DNA of 64,000 nt from Nocardia asteroides. Lineage in GTDB: Bacteria > Actinomycetota > Actinomycetes > Mycobacteriales > Mycobacteriaceae. The stretch covers positions 372,001 to 436,000 of the forward strand of contig NZ_CP089214.1 in the NCBI RefSeq assembly GCF_021183625.1. Direction: 5' to 3'. Made by a program: the position numbers and the translations under genes. The notes beneath the pieces are model-generated. The model did not search any database. It saw nothing but the letters and a program-made list of their open reading frames with translations, and was not told where the DNA came from. Of the stretch, positions 42,846 through 50,106 are shown one piece after another; the stretch's first letter is position 1, and every line of letters starts with the position of its first letter.

Positions 42846-43055
42846 CTAGTCCTCTGACGTGGCTCGGGGTTCCCAGAGTCGAGCGCACGGAATCGTGGGT
42901 AGTCCGTCGGTCACGTGATCGTCGACGGTGATCTCGGCGTCCGGCGCCCATGCGCGGAGGACGGGCTCGAATTCGCCGGCCGCGGCGTCGCTGATTCGAT
43001 AGTCGAAGACGGCCCCGCCCGCATATTCGATCCGTATGTGGCGATCCACAGTCAC
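42846..43055 (-). CDS. Small hypothetical protein
   Basis: A 69-residue protein, I-R-I-E-Y-A-G-G-A-V-F-D-Y-R-I near the start, a mainly acidic middle (P-D-A-E-I-T-V-D-D-H) and L-W-E-P at the end. No family recognised. GTG 43055 overlaps the stop of the gene upstream (GTGA), so the two are translated together. They diverge from an XRE-DUF397 pair, in which position small conserved proteins of unknown role often occur in actinomycetes. Confidence 0.6.
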   Translation of the reverse strand: MTVDRHIRIEYAGGAVFDYRISDAAAGEFEPVLRAWAPDAEITVDDHVTDGLPTIPCARLWEPRATSED

Positions 43056-43228
43056 TCCCAGTCGTCACCGGAAGCGGGCTCGCTCAGGAAGGCGAGGGCC
43101 GCGATCCCCGGAAGGCAGTTGGGGCCGGGGCAGTGCCGATGGAAGCGCAGGATCAGATCCACAGCCTGTGGTGTCAGGTGATCGGGGTCGAAACCGCAAT
43201 CGAGCCGACGCTTGTCCACCGCAACCAT
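43052..43228 (-). CDS. Small cysteine-motif protein
   Basis: A 58-residue protein on the minus strand, from ATG 43228 to TGA 43052. Its sequence V-D-K-R-R-L-D-C-G-F-D-P-D-H-L ... F-H-R-H-C-P-G-P-N-C-L-P-G has three cysteines and two histidines that could bind a metal. The stop overlaps the next GTG by 4 bp. The overlap and the residue pattern argue for a real gene despite the small size. No family recognised. Confidence 0.6.
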   Translation of the reverse strand: MVAVDKRRLDCGFDPDHLTPQAVDLILRFHRHCPGPNCLPGIAALAFLSEPASGDDWE

Positions 43229-43315
43229 GCCGCCCCGCCCCCCGCTTCAACCGGCGAGAAACCAACCAGGGCCCAGGGGTGAGCGGCCCGCGAATCATGG
43301 AGGCGTGATCCACGA

Positions 43316-44194
43316 ATGGCGCAGAAAAAGAAGGCGCTCGGCACCATCCCCCGCCGTCAACTGGGCCGCTATCTGCGAGATTTGCGAGCGGAGGCGGGAT
43401 ATTCGCTGCGCAACGCGGCCCGCCTGATCGAGCGCGGCGCCAGCACGCTGCAACGCCTGGAGAAGGGGGAGGCGGGGCGGATCCGGACACTGGACATCCA
43501 GGCGCTGTGCCAGCTGTACAACACGATGGACAAATTGCCGATGCTCCTGGAACTGGCGCGAGCGGCCGAGGCGAACGAGGGCGAGGGGCACTGGTGGCAC
43601 GAGCATGCCGACGCCATCCGAGCCGATTTCGAGCTGTATGTCAGCCTGGAGGCCAGCGCCTCCCGGCTCGCCGTCTTCCAACCCGAGACGCTTGTCCGGC
43701 TCTTCCAGACAGCCGCCTACGCGGAAGCTTTGGACAGGCTCTTCGATCCCGATGCCACCGGGGAACAGATCGAGCATCGGGCTGGTGTCCGGATCAACCG
43801 GCAGCGGATCATCACTCGGCGACGCTCCCCGGTTCAGGTCGATCTGCTGCTCGACGAGGTGGTGACGAAGCGTGTCGTCGGCGGTCCCGGGGTGATGGCC
43901 CAGCAGTTGCGCCACCTGGCCGATATGTCCGCGAACGTCAACGTGATGCTCTTTCCGTTCACCTCCGGCTATCCCCTCGGATTCGGCCCCGGCCCCTTCA
44001 CCATTCTGGAGTTCGACGAGGCGATCGGCGAGGAACCGATGGTCTTCGTCGAGGGCCTTCGTGGGAACATGTACTACAGCAAGGCCGACGCGGTGGAGCA
44101 GTACCACGAGACGTTCGCCCGTCTCCGGGCCACTGCGATGACCTCGGCAGACAGCAGGCAAGCGCTGCGGCGCGCAGCGAGGGAGTACGAGTAG
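43316..44194 (+). CDS. XRE-family regulator with DUF5753
   Basis: A 292-residue regulator: lysine-rich N terminus, helix-turn-helix at about 18-70 (L-G-R-Y-L-R-D-L-R ... R-G-A-S-T-L-Q-R-L-E-K-G) and DUF5753 from about 95 (V-F-Q-P-E-T-L-V-R-L-F-Q-T-A, later V-M-L-F-P-F-T-S-G-Y-P). In Streptomyces such proteins with their DUF397 partner affect development. ATG 43316 lies 12 bases after GGAGG. Its stop shares one base with the DUF397 start. Confidence 0.92.
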   Translation: MAQKKKALGTIPRRQLGRYLRDLRAEAGYSLRNAARLIERGASTLQRLEKGEAGRIRTLDIQALCQLYNTMDKLPMLLELARAAEANEGEGHWWHEHADAIRADFELYVSLEASASRLAVFQPETLVRLFQTAAYAEALDRLFDPDATGEQIEHRAGVRINRQRIITRRRSPVQVDLLLDEVVTKRVVGGPGVMAQQLRHLADMSANVNVMLFPFTSGYPLGFGPGPFTILEFDEAIGEEPMVFVEGLRGNMYYSKADAVEQYHETFARLRATAMTSADSRQALRRAAREYE

Positions 44195-44400
44195 TGAGCG
44201 TGGAGCTATCGGGCGCCGAGTGGTTCAAATCGAGCTACAGCGGCGGTGACAACAACTGTGTCGAGATCGCACATGTGGAGGGCGGGCTGGTCGGCGTGCG
44301 CGACTCCAAGAACGCGGCGGGCCCGGCGCTGCTCTTCGCGTCCGGCGAGTGGACAGCCTTCGCCGAGGCCATCCGAGGTGGCGAGTTCGCCCGTTCTTGA
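44194..44400 (+). CDS. DUF397 protein
   Basis: A 68-residue DUF397 protein: W-F-K-S-S-Y-S-G-G-D-N-N-C-V-E-I-A, then V-G-V-R-D-S-K and W-T-A-F-A-E-A-I-R-G-G-E-F. DUF397 proteins accompany XRE-DUF5753 regulators and probably modulate them (BldB/WhiJ-like systems). GTG 44194 overlaps the TAG of the regulator by one base. Confidence 0.93.
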   Translation: MSVELSGAEWFKSSYSGGDNNCVEIAHVEGGLVGVRDSKNAAGPALLFASGEWTAFAEAIRGGEFARS

Positions 44401-44442
44401 TCGGCCCGATCGATCCAGCACGACCTGATCGCGTCCCGACCG

Positions 44443-44472
44443 CGCCCCGGCTCTCCTCACGAGTCCGGGGCG
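44443..44472 (+). terminator. Hairpin terminator after the XRE-DUF397 pair
   Basis: CGCCCCGG (44443-44450) pairs with CCGGGGCG (44465-44472). Three more pairs (CTC with GAG) extend the stem past a bulged T. TTGTTCT follows. It sits 43 bp after the DUF397 stop. Confidence 0.65.
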
Positions 44473-44565
44473 TTGTTCTGCCCGATTGCGGACGAGACGG
44501 CTTGCGCTCGCGCCCCGACCGGTGTGAGGCTGGAAATGTCCGTATTCACTGTGCTGGGAGGGATC

Positions 44566-45831
44566 GTGGCGCTGACGCCCGGTGCAGTTGTCGCGGAGTA
44601 CACGATCGTGGAACGGCTCGGCGCGGGTGCGCACGGCACGGTGTACCTGGCGCGCCATCCGTACCAGCGCAGGGACGTGGCGCTCAAGGTGCTGCACGCC
44701 GGGGACGCTGAGCTCCGGGCGTCCTTCGAGCGCGGGCCGCGGCTCGAGCACCCCAATATCGCGACCGTGCTCGACCGCAGCCGGGCGGGTGATCCGGAGT
44801 GCTGGCTGGCAATGCGGTACGTGCCCGGCGGTGATGTCACCCCGCTGCTGGCGGCCGCGGCGGGCGGGCTGGAGCCGGAGCGGGCGGTCCGGCTGATCAC
44901 CGATATCGCCCGCGGGCTCGACTACGCGCACCAGTGGGGCACGTACCACGGCGATCTCAAGCTGACCGACGTCCTGATCGAGCCGCACCCGGACGGTGAT
45001 CGCGCGGTGATCGCCGATATCGGGCTGGCCCGTTCGACCTGCACCCCGGCCTACGCCGCGCCGGAGCGCTGGGCCGGTGCGGATGGCGGTCCCCGCGCGG
45101 ATCTCTACACCCTCGGCTGCCTCTTCTACCAGCTGCTCTGCGGCCGAACCCCGTTCGGCATCACCGACCCCGAGTCCGGACACCGATCGGAACCTGTTCC
45201 ACCGCTGCGGATTCCGGGGGTACCCGCCGAGCTGGACGAAGTGCTCGCCACCGCCATGGCCAAGGACCCGGCCGACCGCTACCCCACCGGCACTGCGCTG
45301 GCGATCGACGCATTGCGGGCGGTGACGGTGCACAAACCCGCCCCCGAGCCCGCGCTCCCCGCCGACCAGCCGCTGCGCGCGGCCGCCGAGCGCGGCGTGC
45401 CGGAGGCCATGGTGGAACTCGCGCACGCGCACCGGGACCGCGGCGAGCTGGACGCGGCCGAGTCCTGGTATCGCCATGCGGTCGAGCGCGGCCACTCGGA
45501 GGTCGCCGCCAATATCGGCAATATCCGGTACGCGCGCGGCGACGCGGCCGACGCCATCACCTGGTACCGCTGGGCGATCGACCGCGGCGACACCTCGGCG
45601 CTCTACAACCTGGGCAAGTTGCATTACGAGCAGGGATCGCCGGCCGAGGCGGAGAGCTGGCTGCGCCGGGCCGTCGACACCGGGAACCTGCCCGCGCTCA
45701 ACGCCCTCGGCGTGGTGCTCTTCGAGCTGGGCCGGGCGGACGAGGCGGCGTTCTGGCTGCGGCACGCCGTCGACCGGGGTGACCCGCACGCCGCCCGCAA
45801 CCTCGCCGTCGTCCTGCGCGGGCACCGCTGA
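44566..45831 (+). CDS. Atypical serine/threonine protein kinase with Sel1/TPR-like repeats
   Basis: A 421-residue soluble protein. The kinase domain (about 10-265) has a glycine-rich loop L-G-A-G-A-H-G-T-V and K41 in V-A-L-K, but the catalytic loop is H128-G-D130-L-K-L-T-D135 (normally HRDLKxxN) and DFG is D151-I-G153. The aspartates are kept while the R and N are changed, so activity may be weak or altered. Five or so Sel1-like repeats (A-E-S-W-Y-R-H-A-V-E-R-G-H pattern) fill the C terminus. No membrane segment is seen. GTG 44566, with GGGAGGG before it, gives the typical kinase start L-T-P-G. Confidence 0.85.
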   Translation: MALTPGAVVAEYTIVERLGAGAHGTVYLARHPYQRRDVALKVLHAGDAELRASFERGPRLEHPNIATVLDRSRAGDPECWLAMRYVPGGDVTPLLAAAAGGLEPERAVRLITDIARGLDYAHQWGTYHGDLKLTDVLIEPHPDGDRAVIADIGLARSTCTPAYAAPERWAGADGGPRADLYTLGCLFYQLLCGRTPFGITDPESGHRSEPVPPLRIPGVPAELDEVLATAMAKDPADRYPTGTALAIDALRAVTVHKPAPEPALPADQPLRAAAERGVPEAMVELAHAHRDRGELDAAESWYRHAVERGHSEVAANIGNIRYARGDAADAITWYRWAIDRGDTSALYNLGKLHYEQGSPAEAESWLRRAVDTGNLPALNALGVVLFELGRADEAAFWLRHAVDRGDPHAARNLAVVLRGHR

Positions 45832-45845
45832 CCCGTCAGGGCCGG

Positions 45846-46559
45846 TCAGGCGTTCGCGGCCTTCAGCTGGGGGTAGAGGGCCTCGATGGGAGCGCTGAGC
45901 CCCGCCTTGACCTGAACGGAGCCCTGATCGGCGAGGACTTCGTACTCCCCCGCCTCGACGGCGTCGAAGACGGTGCGCACGAGGTCGCCGGGCTTCGTCT
46001 TGGGGTCGGTGGCGTGCGCGGCCATGGGGGTGTCGACGTAGCCGACGTGTACGCCGACGACGTGCACGCCCTCGGGGGCGAGCTCGAGGCGCAGCGAATT
46101 CGTCGCCGACCACAGGGCCGCCTTGGTGGCGCTGTAGATGCCCGCGACGGCGTACCAGCTCAGCAGGGAGTGGATGTCGATGATGACCGACTCGTCCCTA
46201 CCGCTCAGGATGGGTGCGAAAGCGCGCGCGAGGAAGAGGGGGCCGAGGAAGTTGGTCTCGACGTTGGCGCGGATCTCCGCGTCGCTCTGGGTGAGGATGC
46301 CGGTGCTGGAGACCGAGGTTCCCGCGTTGTTGATGAGCACGGTCACGTCCGGTGCGGCGGCGACAGCGGCCCGGATGGACTCGGCGTCGGTGACATCGAG
46401 GGTGAGGGGGACGATGCGCTCGTCGTTCCAGTCGCGCGGGGTGCGGGCCGTGGCGTAGACCTTCGCGGCGCCCCTGGCGAGCGCCTCGTGGACGAAGTGC
46501 GTCCCGATGCCGCCGTTCGCTCCCGTGACGAGGACGACGGCTCCGTTGAGTGTGGGCAT
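45846..46559 (-). CDS. Short-chain dehydrogenase/reductase
   Basis: A 237-residue SDR: V-T-G-A-N-G-G-I-G cofactor loop, D-V-T-D-A, I-N-N-A-G-T, and I-Y-S-A-T-K as the catalytic Y-x-x-x-K. ATG 46559 is preceded by GGAAAGAG. It diverges from a TetR gene across 109 bp rich in palindromes and is therefore its probable target. The substrate is unknown. Confidence 0.9.
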   Translation of the reverse strand: MPTLNGAVVLVTGANGGIGTHFVHEALARGAAKVYATARTPRDWNDERIVPLTLDVTDAESIRAAVAAAPDVTVLINNAGTSVSSTGILTQSDAEIRANVETNFLGPLFLARAFAPILSGRDESVIIDIHSLLSWYAVAGIYSATKAALWSATNSLRLELAPEGVHVVGVHVGYVDTPMAAHATDPKTKPGDLVRTVFDAVEAGEYEVLADQGSVQVKAGLSAPIEALYPQLKAANA

Positions 46560-46613
46560 GGCGCGCTCTTTCCGTTGAGTGGGACGATCGAGGGAACGCA
46601 ACCGAACCCATTG

Positions 46614-46646
46614 ATAGTGACTATGCTCAAAACTGAGTGCAGTCAG
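46614..46646. promoter_or_regulatory. Palindromes in the SDR/TetR divergent region
   Basis: ATAGTGACTAT (46614-46624, a palindrome around a central G) is followed by CTGAGTGCAGTCAG (46633-46646, CTGA...TCAG around TGCA). Both lie between the divergent SDR and TetR starts and have the half-site style of TetR operators. Their centres are about 20 bp apart, two helical turns. Confidence 0.5.
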
Positions 46647-46668
46647 AAATTATTCCCGGAGGATCCCG

Positions 46669-47280
46669 ATGCGATTCGCTGCCGAGCCGGTCGGCCGGCG
46701 CGAGCGGAACAAGCAGCAGAAGCTCGACCGCATCACCGCCGCCGCGGGTGAACTCTTCGCCGAGTACGGCGTCGACGAGGTCACCACCCAGCAGATCGCC
46801 GATCGGGCCGACGTCGGCACCGGGACGGTGTTCCTGTACGTCAAGACCAAGGCCGAGCTGCTGCTGCTCGTGCAGAACTCGCACTACACGGCATCCCTCG
46901 ACCGGGGCCGCCGGGCCGCCGAGCACGTCCCCGACGTGCTCGAGGCGGTGCTGACGATCATCCGTGCGATCGTGGAGTGCAACCGCACCCAGATCGACAA
47001 CGGCCGCACCTACCTGCGGGAGATGGTCTTCGGCGATCCGGAGGAGCCGCACCACCGTGACGCCCTGGCCATCGTCGCGCAGACCGAAGCGGCGATCGCC
47101 GCCGTCCTGCGCCGGGACGAAGGGGTCACAGCGGCCGACGCCGCGACGCTGGCGCACATCGTCTCCGCGGTCATGTTCCTCGCGATGGCTGCCACGATCA
47201 ACGTCGCCCGCACCGTGGACGAGATCGTAGCGGACATCAGGGGCCAGGTGGCTGTCCTGCTGGCCCGGGCGCGCGGCTAG
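46669..47280 (+). CDS. TetR/AcrR family transcriptional regulator (stop codon at IS5 junction)
   Basis: A 203-residue TetR regulator: L-D-R-I-T-A-A-A-G-E-L-F-A-E-Y-G first helices, T-T-Q-Q-I-A-D-R-A-D-V-G-T-G-T-V-F-L-Y-V-K-T-K as HTH. ATG 46669 follows CCGGAGGATCCCG. It probably represses the divergent SDR gene. The TAG stop (47278-47280) is part of the CTAG target duplicated by the IS5 element that begins at 47281, so the protein is unchanged by the insertion. Confidence 0.92.
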   Translation: MRFAAEPVGRRERNKQQKLDRITAAAGELFAEYGVDEVTTQQIADRADVGTGTVFLYVKTKAELLLLVQNSHYTASLDRGRRAAEHVPDVLEAVLTIIRAIVECNRTQIDNGRTYLREMVFGDPEEPHHRDALAIVAQTEAAIAAVLRRDEGVTAADAATLAHIVSAVMFLAMAATINVARTVDEIVADIRGQVAVLLARARG

Positions 47281-47283
47281 GCA

Positions 47284-47298
47284 GTGTTGCGAAGTAGC
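47284..47298 (+). repeat. Left terminal inverted repeat of the IS5 element
   Basis: GTGTTGCGAAGTAGC, repeated in inverse orientation at 48299-48313. It lies downstream of the transposase stop. Confidence 0.88.
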
Positions 47299-47300
47299 TG

Positions 47301-48173
47301 TCATTGGTCGCGCAGCCAGTGGTTGATGGCAGCGATGTGGACGCTGGCGAGGTAGCGGACGGCGAGTTTGTCGTAGCGGGTCGCGACGGCGCGGTGTTGT
47401 TTGAGCTGGTTGATGCCGCGTTCGACAGCGTTGCGGTCGCGGTAGGCAACCGGATCGCATGCCGGAGGCCGGCCACCGGCCCTGCCGCGGTTGCGGCGAT
47501 GACGGAGCTGGTCAGCCGGGCTCGGGATCGTGGCCGCGATGCCGTGGCGACGCAGCCAGGTGCGGTTGGCGCGGGAGGAGTAGGCCTTGTCGGCCAGCAC
47601 CCGATCCGGCCGCTGCCGTGCCCGCCCCGGTCCTCGGCGTGGCACCGCGATCGCGTCGAGAACCAGCGGCAGGTGCGGGCTGTCGCCGGCTTGGCCGGCG
47701 GTGAGCAGGATCGCCAGCGGTTTGAGTCCTTGCTCGCAGGCCAGATGTAGTTTCGTGGTCCACCCGCCCCGTGAGCGGCCCAGCCCGTGATCGCCGGGCT
47801 CACCGGCAGGACCCGACCGGGCTCCGGCGGCGTGCTGGTGCGCGCGAACGATCGTGGAGTCCACGCTGAGCTGCCAGCGGATCGAACCGGAGGCGTCGGC
47901 ATAGACCTGCAGCATCTTCCAGATCAGCACCCACGCTCCGTTGTGCTGCCACCGCCGGAACAGCCCGTAGACCGCTTGCCAGGACCCGTACTGCGGCGGG
48001 ACGTCGCGCCAGGGTGAGCCTACGCGGGTTCGCCAGCGGATTCCGTCGATGAGCTGGCGTCTGCTCCATTGCGGCGGGCGGCCCGCCTTCTTCGCGCGGG
48101 GCAGCAACGGTTCCAATCGAGCCCATTGGGCATCGGAGAGATCCGCTCGCCCCGCGGCCGTTACGCTGGCCAC
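47301..48173 (-). CDS. IS5-family transposase
   Basis: A 290-residue transposase. The N-terminal DUF4096-like helix-turn-helix region has L-S-D-A-Q-W-A-R-L-E-P-L-L and R-W-R-T-R-V-G-S-P-W-R-D-V-P. The DDE core is intact: S-V-D-S-T (first D), V-L-A-D-K-A-Y (second D) and N-A-V-E-R-G-I-N (E). No frameshift is needed. GTG 48173 is at the foot of a long hairpin. With both ends present, the element should be able to move. Confidence 0.93.
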   Translation of the reverse strand: MASVTAAGRADLSDAQWARLEPLLPRAKKAGRPPQWSRRQLIDGIRWRTRVGSPWRDVPPQYGSWQAVYGLFRRWQHNGAWVLIWKMLQVYADASGSIRWQLSVDSTIVRAHQHAAGARSGPAGEPGDHGLGRSRGGWTTKLHLACEQGLKPLAILLTAGQAGDSPHLPLVLDAIAVPRRGPGRARQRPDRVLADKAYSSRANRTWLRRHGIAATIPSPADQLRHRRNRGRAGGRPPACDPVAYRDRNAVERGINQLKQHRAVATRYDKLAVRYLASVHIAAINHWLRDQ

Positions 48174-48230
48174 GAGGTCTCCGGTGGGTGATGTTTTGCT
48201 TGGTCGCTGAACACCACTACCGGAGACCTC
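48174..48230. promoter_or_regulatory. Perfect 12-bp stem-loop abutting the transposase start
   Basis: GAGGTCTCCGGT (48174-48185) and ACCGGAGACCTC (48219-48230) are exact complements around a 33-base loop, directly before the transposase GTG. In a read-through transcript this stem would hide the start region, as in other insertion sequences that limit expression from outside promoters; alternatively it is an operator. Confidence 0.5.
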
Positions 48231-48298
48231 GCCTCGTCACCTCACCGGGACATGCGACGGGTCAACAGATTCCAGGACACCTCACGCGACCTGCGCGC

Positions 48299-48313
48299 GC
48301 TACTTCGCAACAC
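48299..48313 (-). repeat. Right terminal inverted repeat of the IS5 element
   Basis: The inverse of the left repeat, perfect over 15 bases. It lies on the upstream side of the transposase gene, beyond its 140-bp leader. Confidence 0.88.
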
Positions 48314-48316
48314 GAC

Positions 48317-49126
48317 CTAGAGCGCGCCGAAGAGGTCGAGCTGTTCGCGCCCGCACGGCGGCAACGGATTTCGCTCCGGCGCGCGCTGCCCGAGCCGGTC
48401 GGCCACGGCCTGCGGGGTGAGCCCGGATCGGGCCAGCCGCTGCTCGGCGGTGCTCCGCAGGACGTGATGCCCCAGCTCCACCTCCGCGTCGGCACCGATG
48501 CCGCGCAGGATCTCCGCCACCGTGCGGTGCGCGAGCCGCCGGTGCGGGGCGTGTTCGGTGACGAAGACCGCGAGCACCTCCCCCTCGGCGAGCAGGCGAC
48601 GCTCCTCCAGCCAGGCGGTCAGGGCACCCCTGGTCGCCGCGGCGATCGGCACCGCCCGGTCCGCGCCGAGGGTGATCCGGCCCGGCCACTGCGCCAGGTC
48701 GAGCGCGCCGAGGTCGAGCGCGGCCAGCTCCGCTCCCCCGGCGCCGGTGTCCAGCGCGAGCAGCAGCAGTGCGTAGGCGCGGCTGCCGCGGCGGGCGGCC
48801 GCGCCGAGTACCGCCCGCTCCTGCTCGGCGGTCAGCGCCCGCTCGTCCGCGGGAATCCGGCGGGCGGCGGGCGCGCCGAGCCCGAGCCAGCGGTAGAAGA
48901 CCCGCAGCGCGGTCAGATCACCGTCGACGGCCCCGGCCCGCAGGTACCCGCTCACGGCGAGATCGCGGCCGGCGGCACTGTCCAGTGCGTCCTCGTACCC
49001 GCGGCGCGCGGCCAGCCAGGTGAGGAACCGGGCGATCGGCACGCGCTGAGCGGGAAAAGCCGCGGCGAACCCGGCGAGCAGCGGCGCCGCGGACACCCCC
49101 ACCGGAACCCGGATGTCGAAGCCCAT
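48317..49126 (-). CDS. Degenerate tyrosine recombinase/integrase-like protein
   Basis: A 269-residue XerC-like protein: SAM-like N-terminal helices (V-P-I-A-R-F-L-T-W-L-A-A-R-R-G-Y) and a catalytic-domain scaffold. Of the catalytic set, only H221-V-L-R224 is kept. The first arginine position (T-G-x-R-x-x-E-L) reads T127-G-A-G-G-A-E-L, and no tyrosine occurs after residue 118, so the nucleophile is missing. It is probably not a working recombinase. Its TAG stop lies in the CTAG duplicated by the IS5 element. Confidence 0.75.
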   Translation of the reverse strand: MGFDIRVPVGVSAAPLLAGFAAAFPAQRVPIARFLTWLAARRGYEDALDSAAGRDLAVSGYLRAGAVDGDLTALRVFYRWLGLGAPAARRIPADERALTAEQERAVLGAAARRGSRAYALLLLALDTGAGGAELAALDLGALDLAQWPGRITLGADRAVPIAAATRGALTAWLEERRLLAEGEVLAVFVTEHAPHRRLAHRTVAEILRGIGADAEVELGHHVLRSTAEQRLARSGLTPQAVADRLGQRAPERNPLPPCGREQLDLFGAL

Positions 49127-49169
49127 CTGGCACCACCTCCACCGTCAGGGTGCCACCGGGCACCGACAC

Positions 49170-50084
49170 CTACGGCCCGGCCACGGTCAGCACCGCCTGT
49201 GCCACCCGCTCGTTCCGCTCCAACTCGCGCTCCAGCTCGCGCAGCGTGGCGGCGATCGTGTGCTCGGCCGGGTCACCGACCAGATCCACGCTCCCCACCA
49301 GGAAGACCTTGCGCGGCCCGACGTACTCGAGCCGCACGAACCGCACCGAATCCACCTGCGGCAGCGCCTCGATCCGGGCGACGGCGGCGGCGTGGATCGG
49401 CGCGCTGGCGGGTTCGCCCGCGAGGAAGCGGCGGTTGCTGTCGATGAGCAGCACCGCGACGCCGCCGAGCAGCAGCCCGACCAGAATGGAGCCGAGCGCG
49501 TCCCACAGCGGGTCGCCGGTGAGCTGGTGCAGCCCCATCCCCGCGGCGGCGAGCAGGATGCCGATGAGCGCGGCGCTGTCCTCGGCGAAGACCGCGCGCA
49601 GCGTCGGGTCGGAGGTCTCCATGACGTAGTCGAGCAGGTCGCTGTCGCGCTCCCGCGCCTCGCCGCCGAGCTGCCGGACCGCCCGCAGCCAGGAGACGCC
49701 CTCCAGCGCGAAGGCGATGGCGAGCACCACGTAGCCGACGAGATAGTTCTCCCCGCCCGGCGTCTCGTGCAGCAGCTCGGAGGCCCCGTGCCACACCGAG
49801 ACCGCCGCACCGGCCACGAACAGCCCGACCGCGGCGAGCAGCGACCACACGTACGCCTCGCGGCCGTAGCCGAGCGGATGCTCCGCGTCGGCCGGGCGGC
49901 GGCCGCGCCGGTCGGCGATCAGCAGGAAGATCTCGTTGCCGGTGTCCGACCAGGAGTGCGCCGCCTCGGCCACCATCGACGCCGAACCGGTGAGCACCGC
50001 CGCCACCGATTTCGCCGCCGCGATCGCGAGGTTCGCGGCGAACGCGACGAGCACGGTCCTGGTCGACTCCCCTGTCTCCGTCAT
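49170..50084 (-). CDS. Cation diffusion facilitator (CDF) transporter
   Basis: A 304-residue CDF protein with six transmembrane helices. The metal motif H-S-W-S-D in helix 2 (A-E-A-A-H-S-W-S-D-T-G-N-E) and D-A-L-G-S in helix 5 region are present, with a cytoplasmic C-terminal domain (V-R-F-V-R-L-E-Y-V-G-P). It exports zinc or related divalent metals by proton exchange. ATG 50084 has no close regulator. It ends 43 bp before the recombinase gene on the same strand. Confidence 0.9.
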   Translation of the reverse strand: MTETGESTRTVLVAFAANLAIAAAKSVAAVLTGSASMVAEAAHSWSDTGNEIFLLIADRRGRRPADAEHPLGYGREAYVWSLLAAVGLFVAGAAVSVWHGASELLHETPGGENYLVGYVVLAIAFALEGVSWLRAVRQLGGEARERDSDLLDYVMETSDPTLRAVFAEDSAALIGILLAAAGMGLHQLTGDPLWDALGSILVGLLLGGVAVLLIDSNRRFLAGEPASAPIHAAAVARIEALPQVDSVRFVRLEYVGPRKVFLVGSVDLVGDPAEHTIAATLRELERELERNERVAQAVLTVAGP

Positions 50085-50106
50085 TCCACCCAGTCTGCCC
50101 CCCGGG

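Larger units (their letters stand above)
47281..48316. mobile_element. IS5-family insertion sequence with CTAG target duplication
   Basis: A 1036-bp element. Terminal inverted repeats share GTGTTGCGAAGTAGC (47284-47298 and, reversed, 48299-48313); with the outer three bases the match is about 16 of 18. It is flanked by CTAG at 47277-47280 and at 48317-48320, a 4-bp duplication fitting the YTAR target preference of IS5. It carries one intact minus-strand transposase and a regulatory-looking hairpin. CTAG on one side is the TetR stop, and on the other the stop of the tyrosine recombinase gene. Confidence 0.9.

Noticed and set aside
44220..44240. GGTTCAAATC resembling a tRNA T-arm
   Set aside because: It lies inside the DUF397 coding sequence (W-F-K-S-S motif) and no acceptor stem or anticodon arm can be folded around it.
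48188..49447. 419-codon plus-strand frame across the IS right end and the recombinase gene
   Set aside because: It crosses an IS boundary and becomes Arg/Pro-rich; not a plausible protein.
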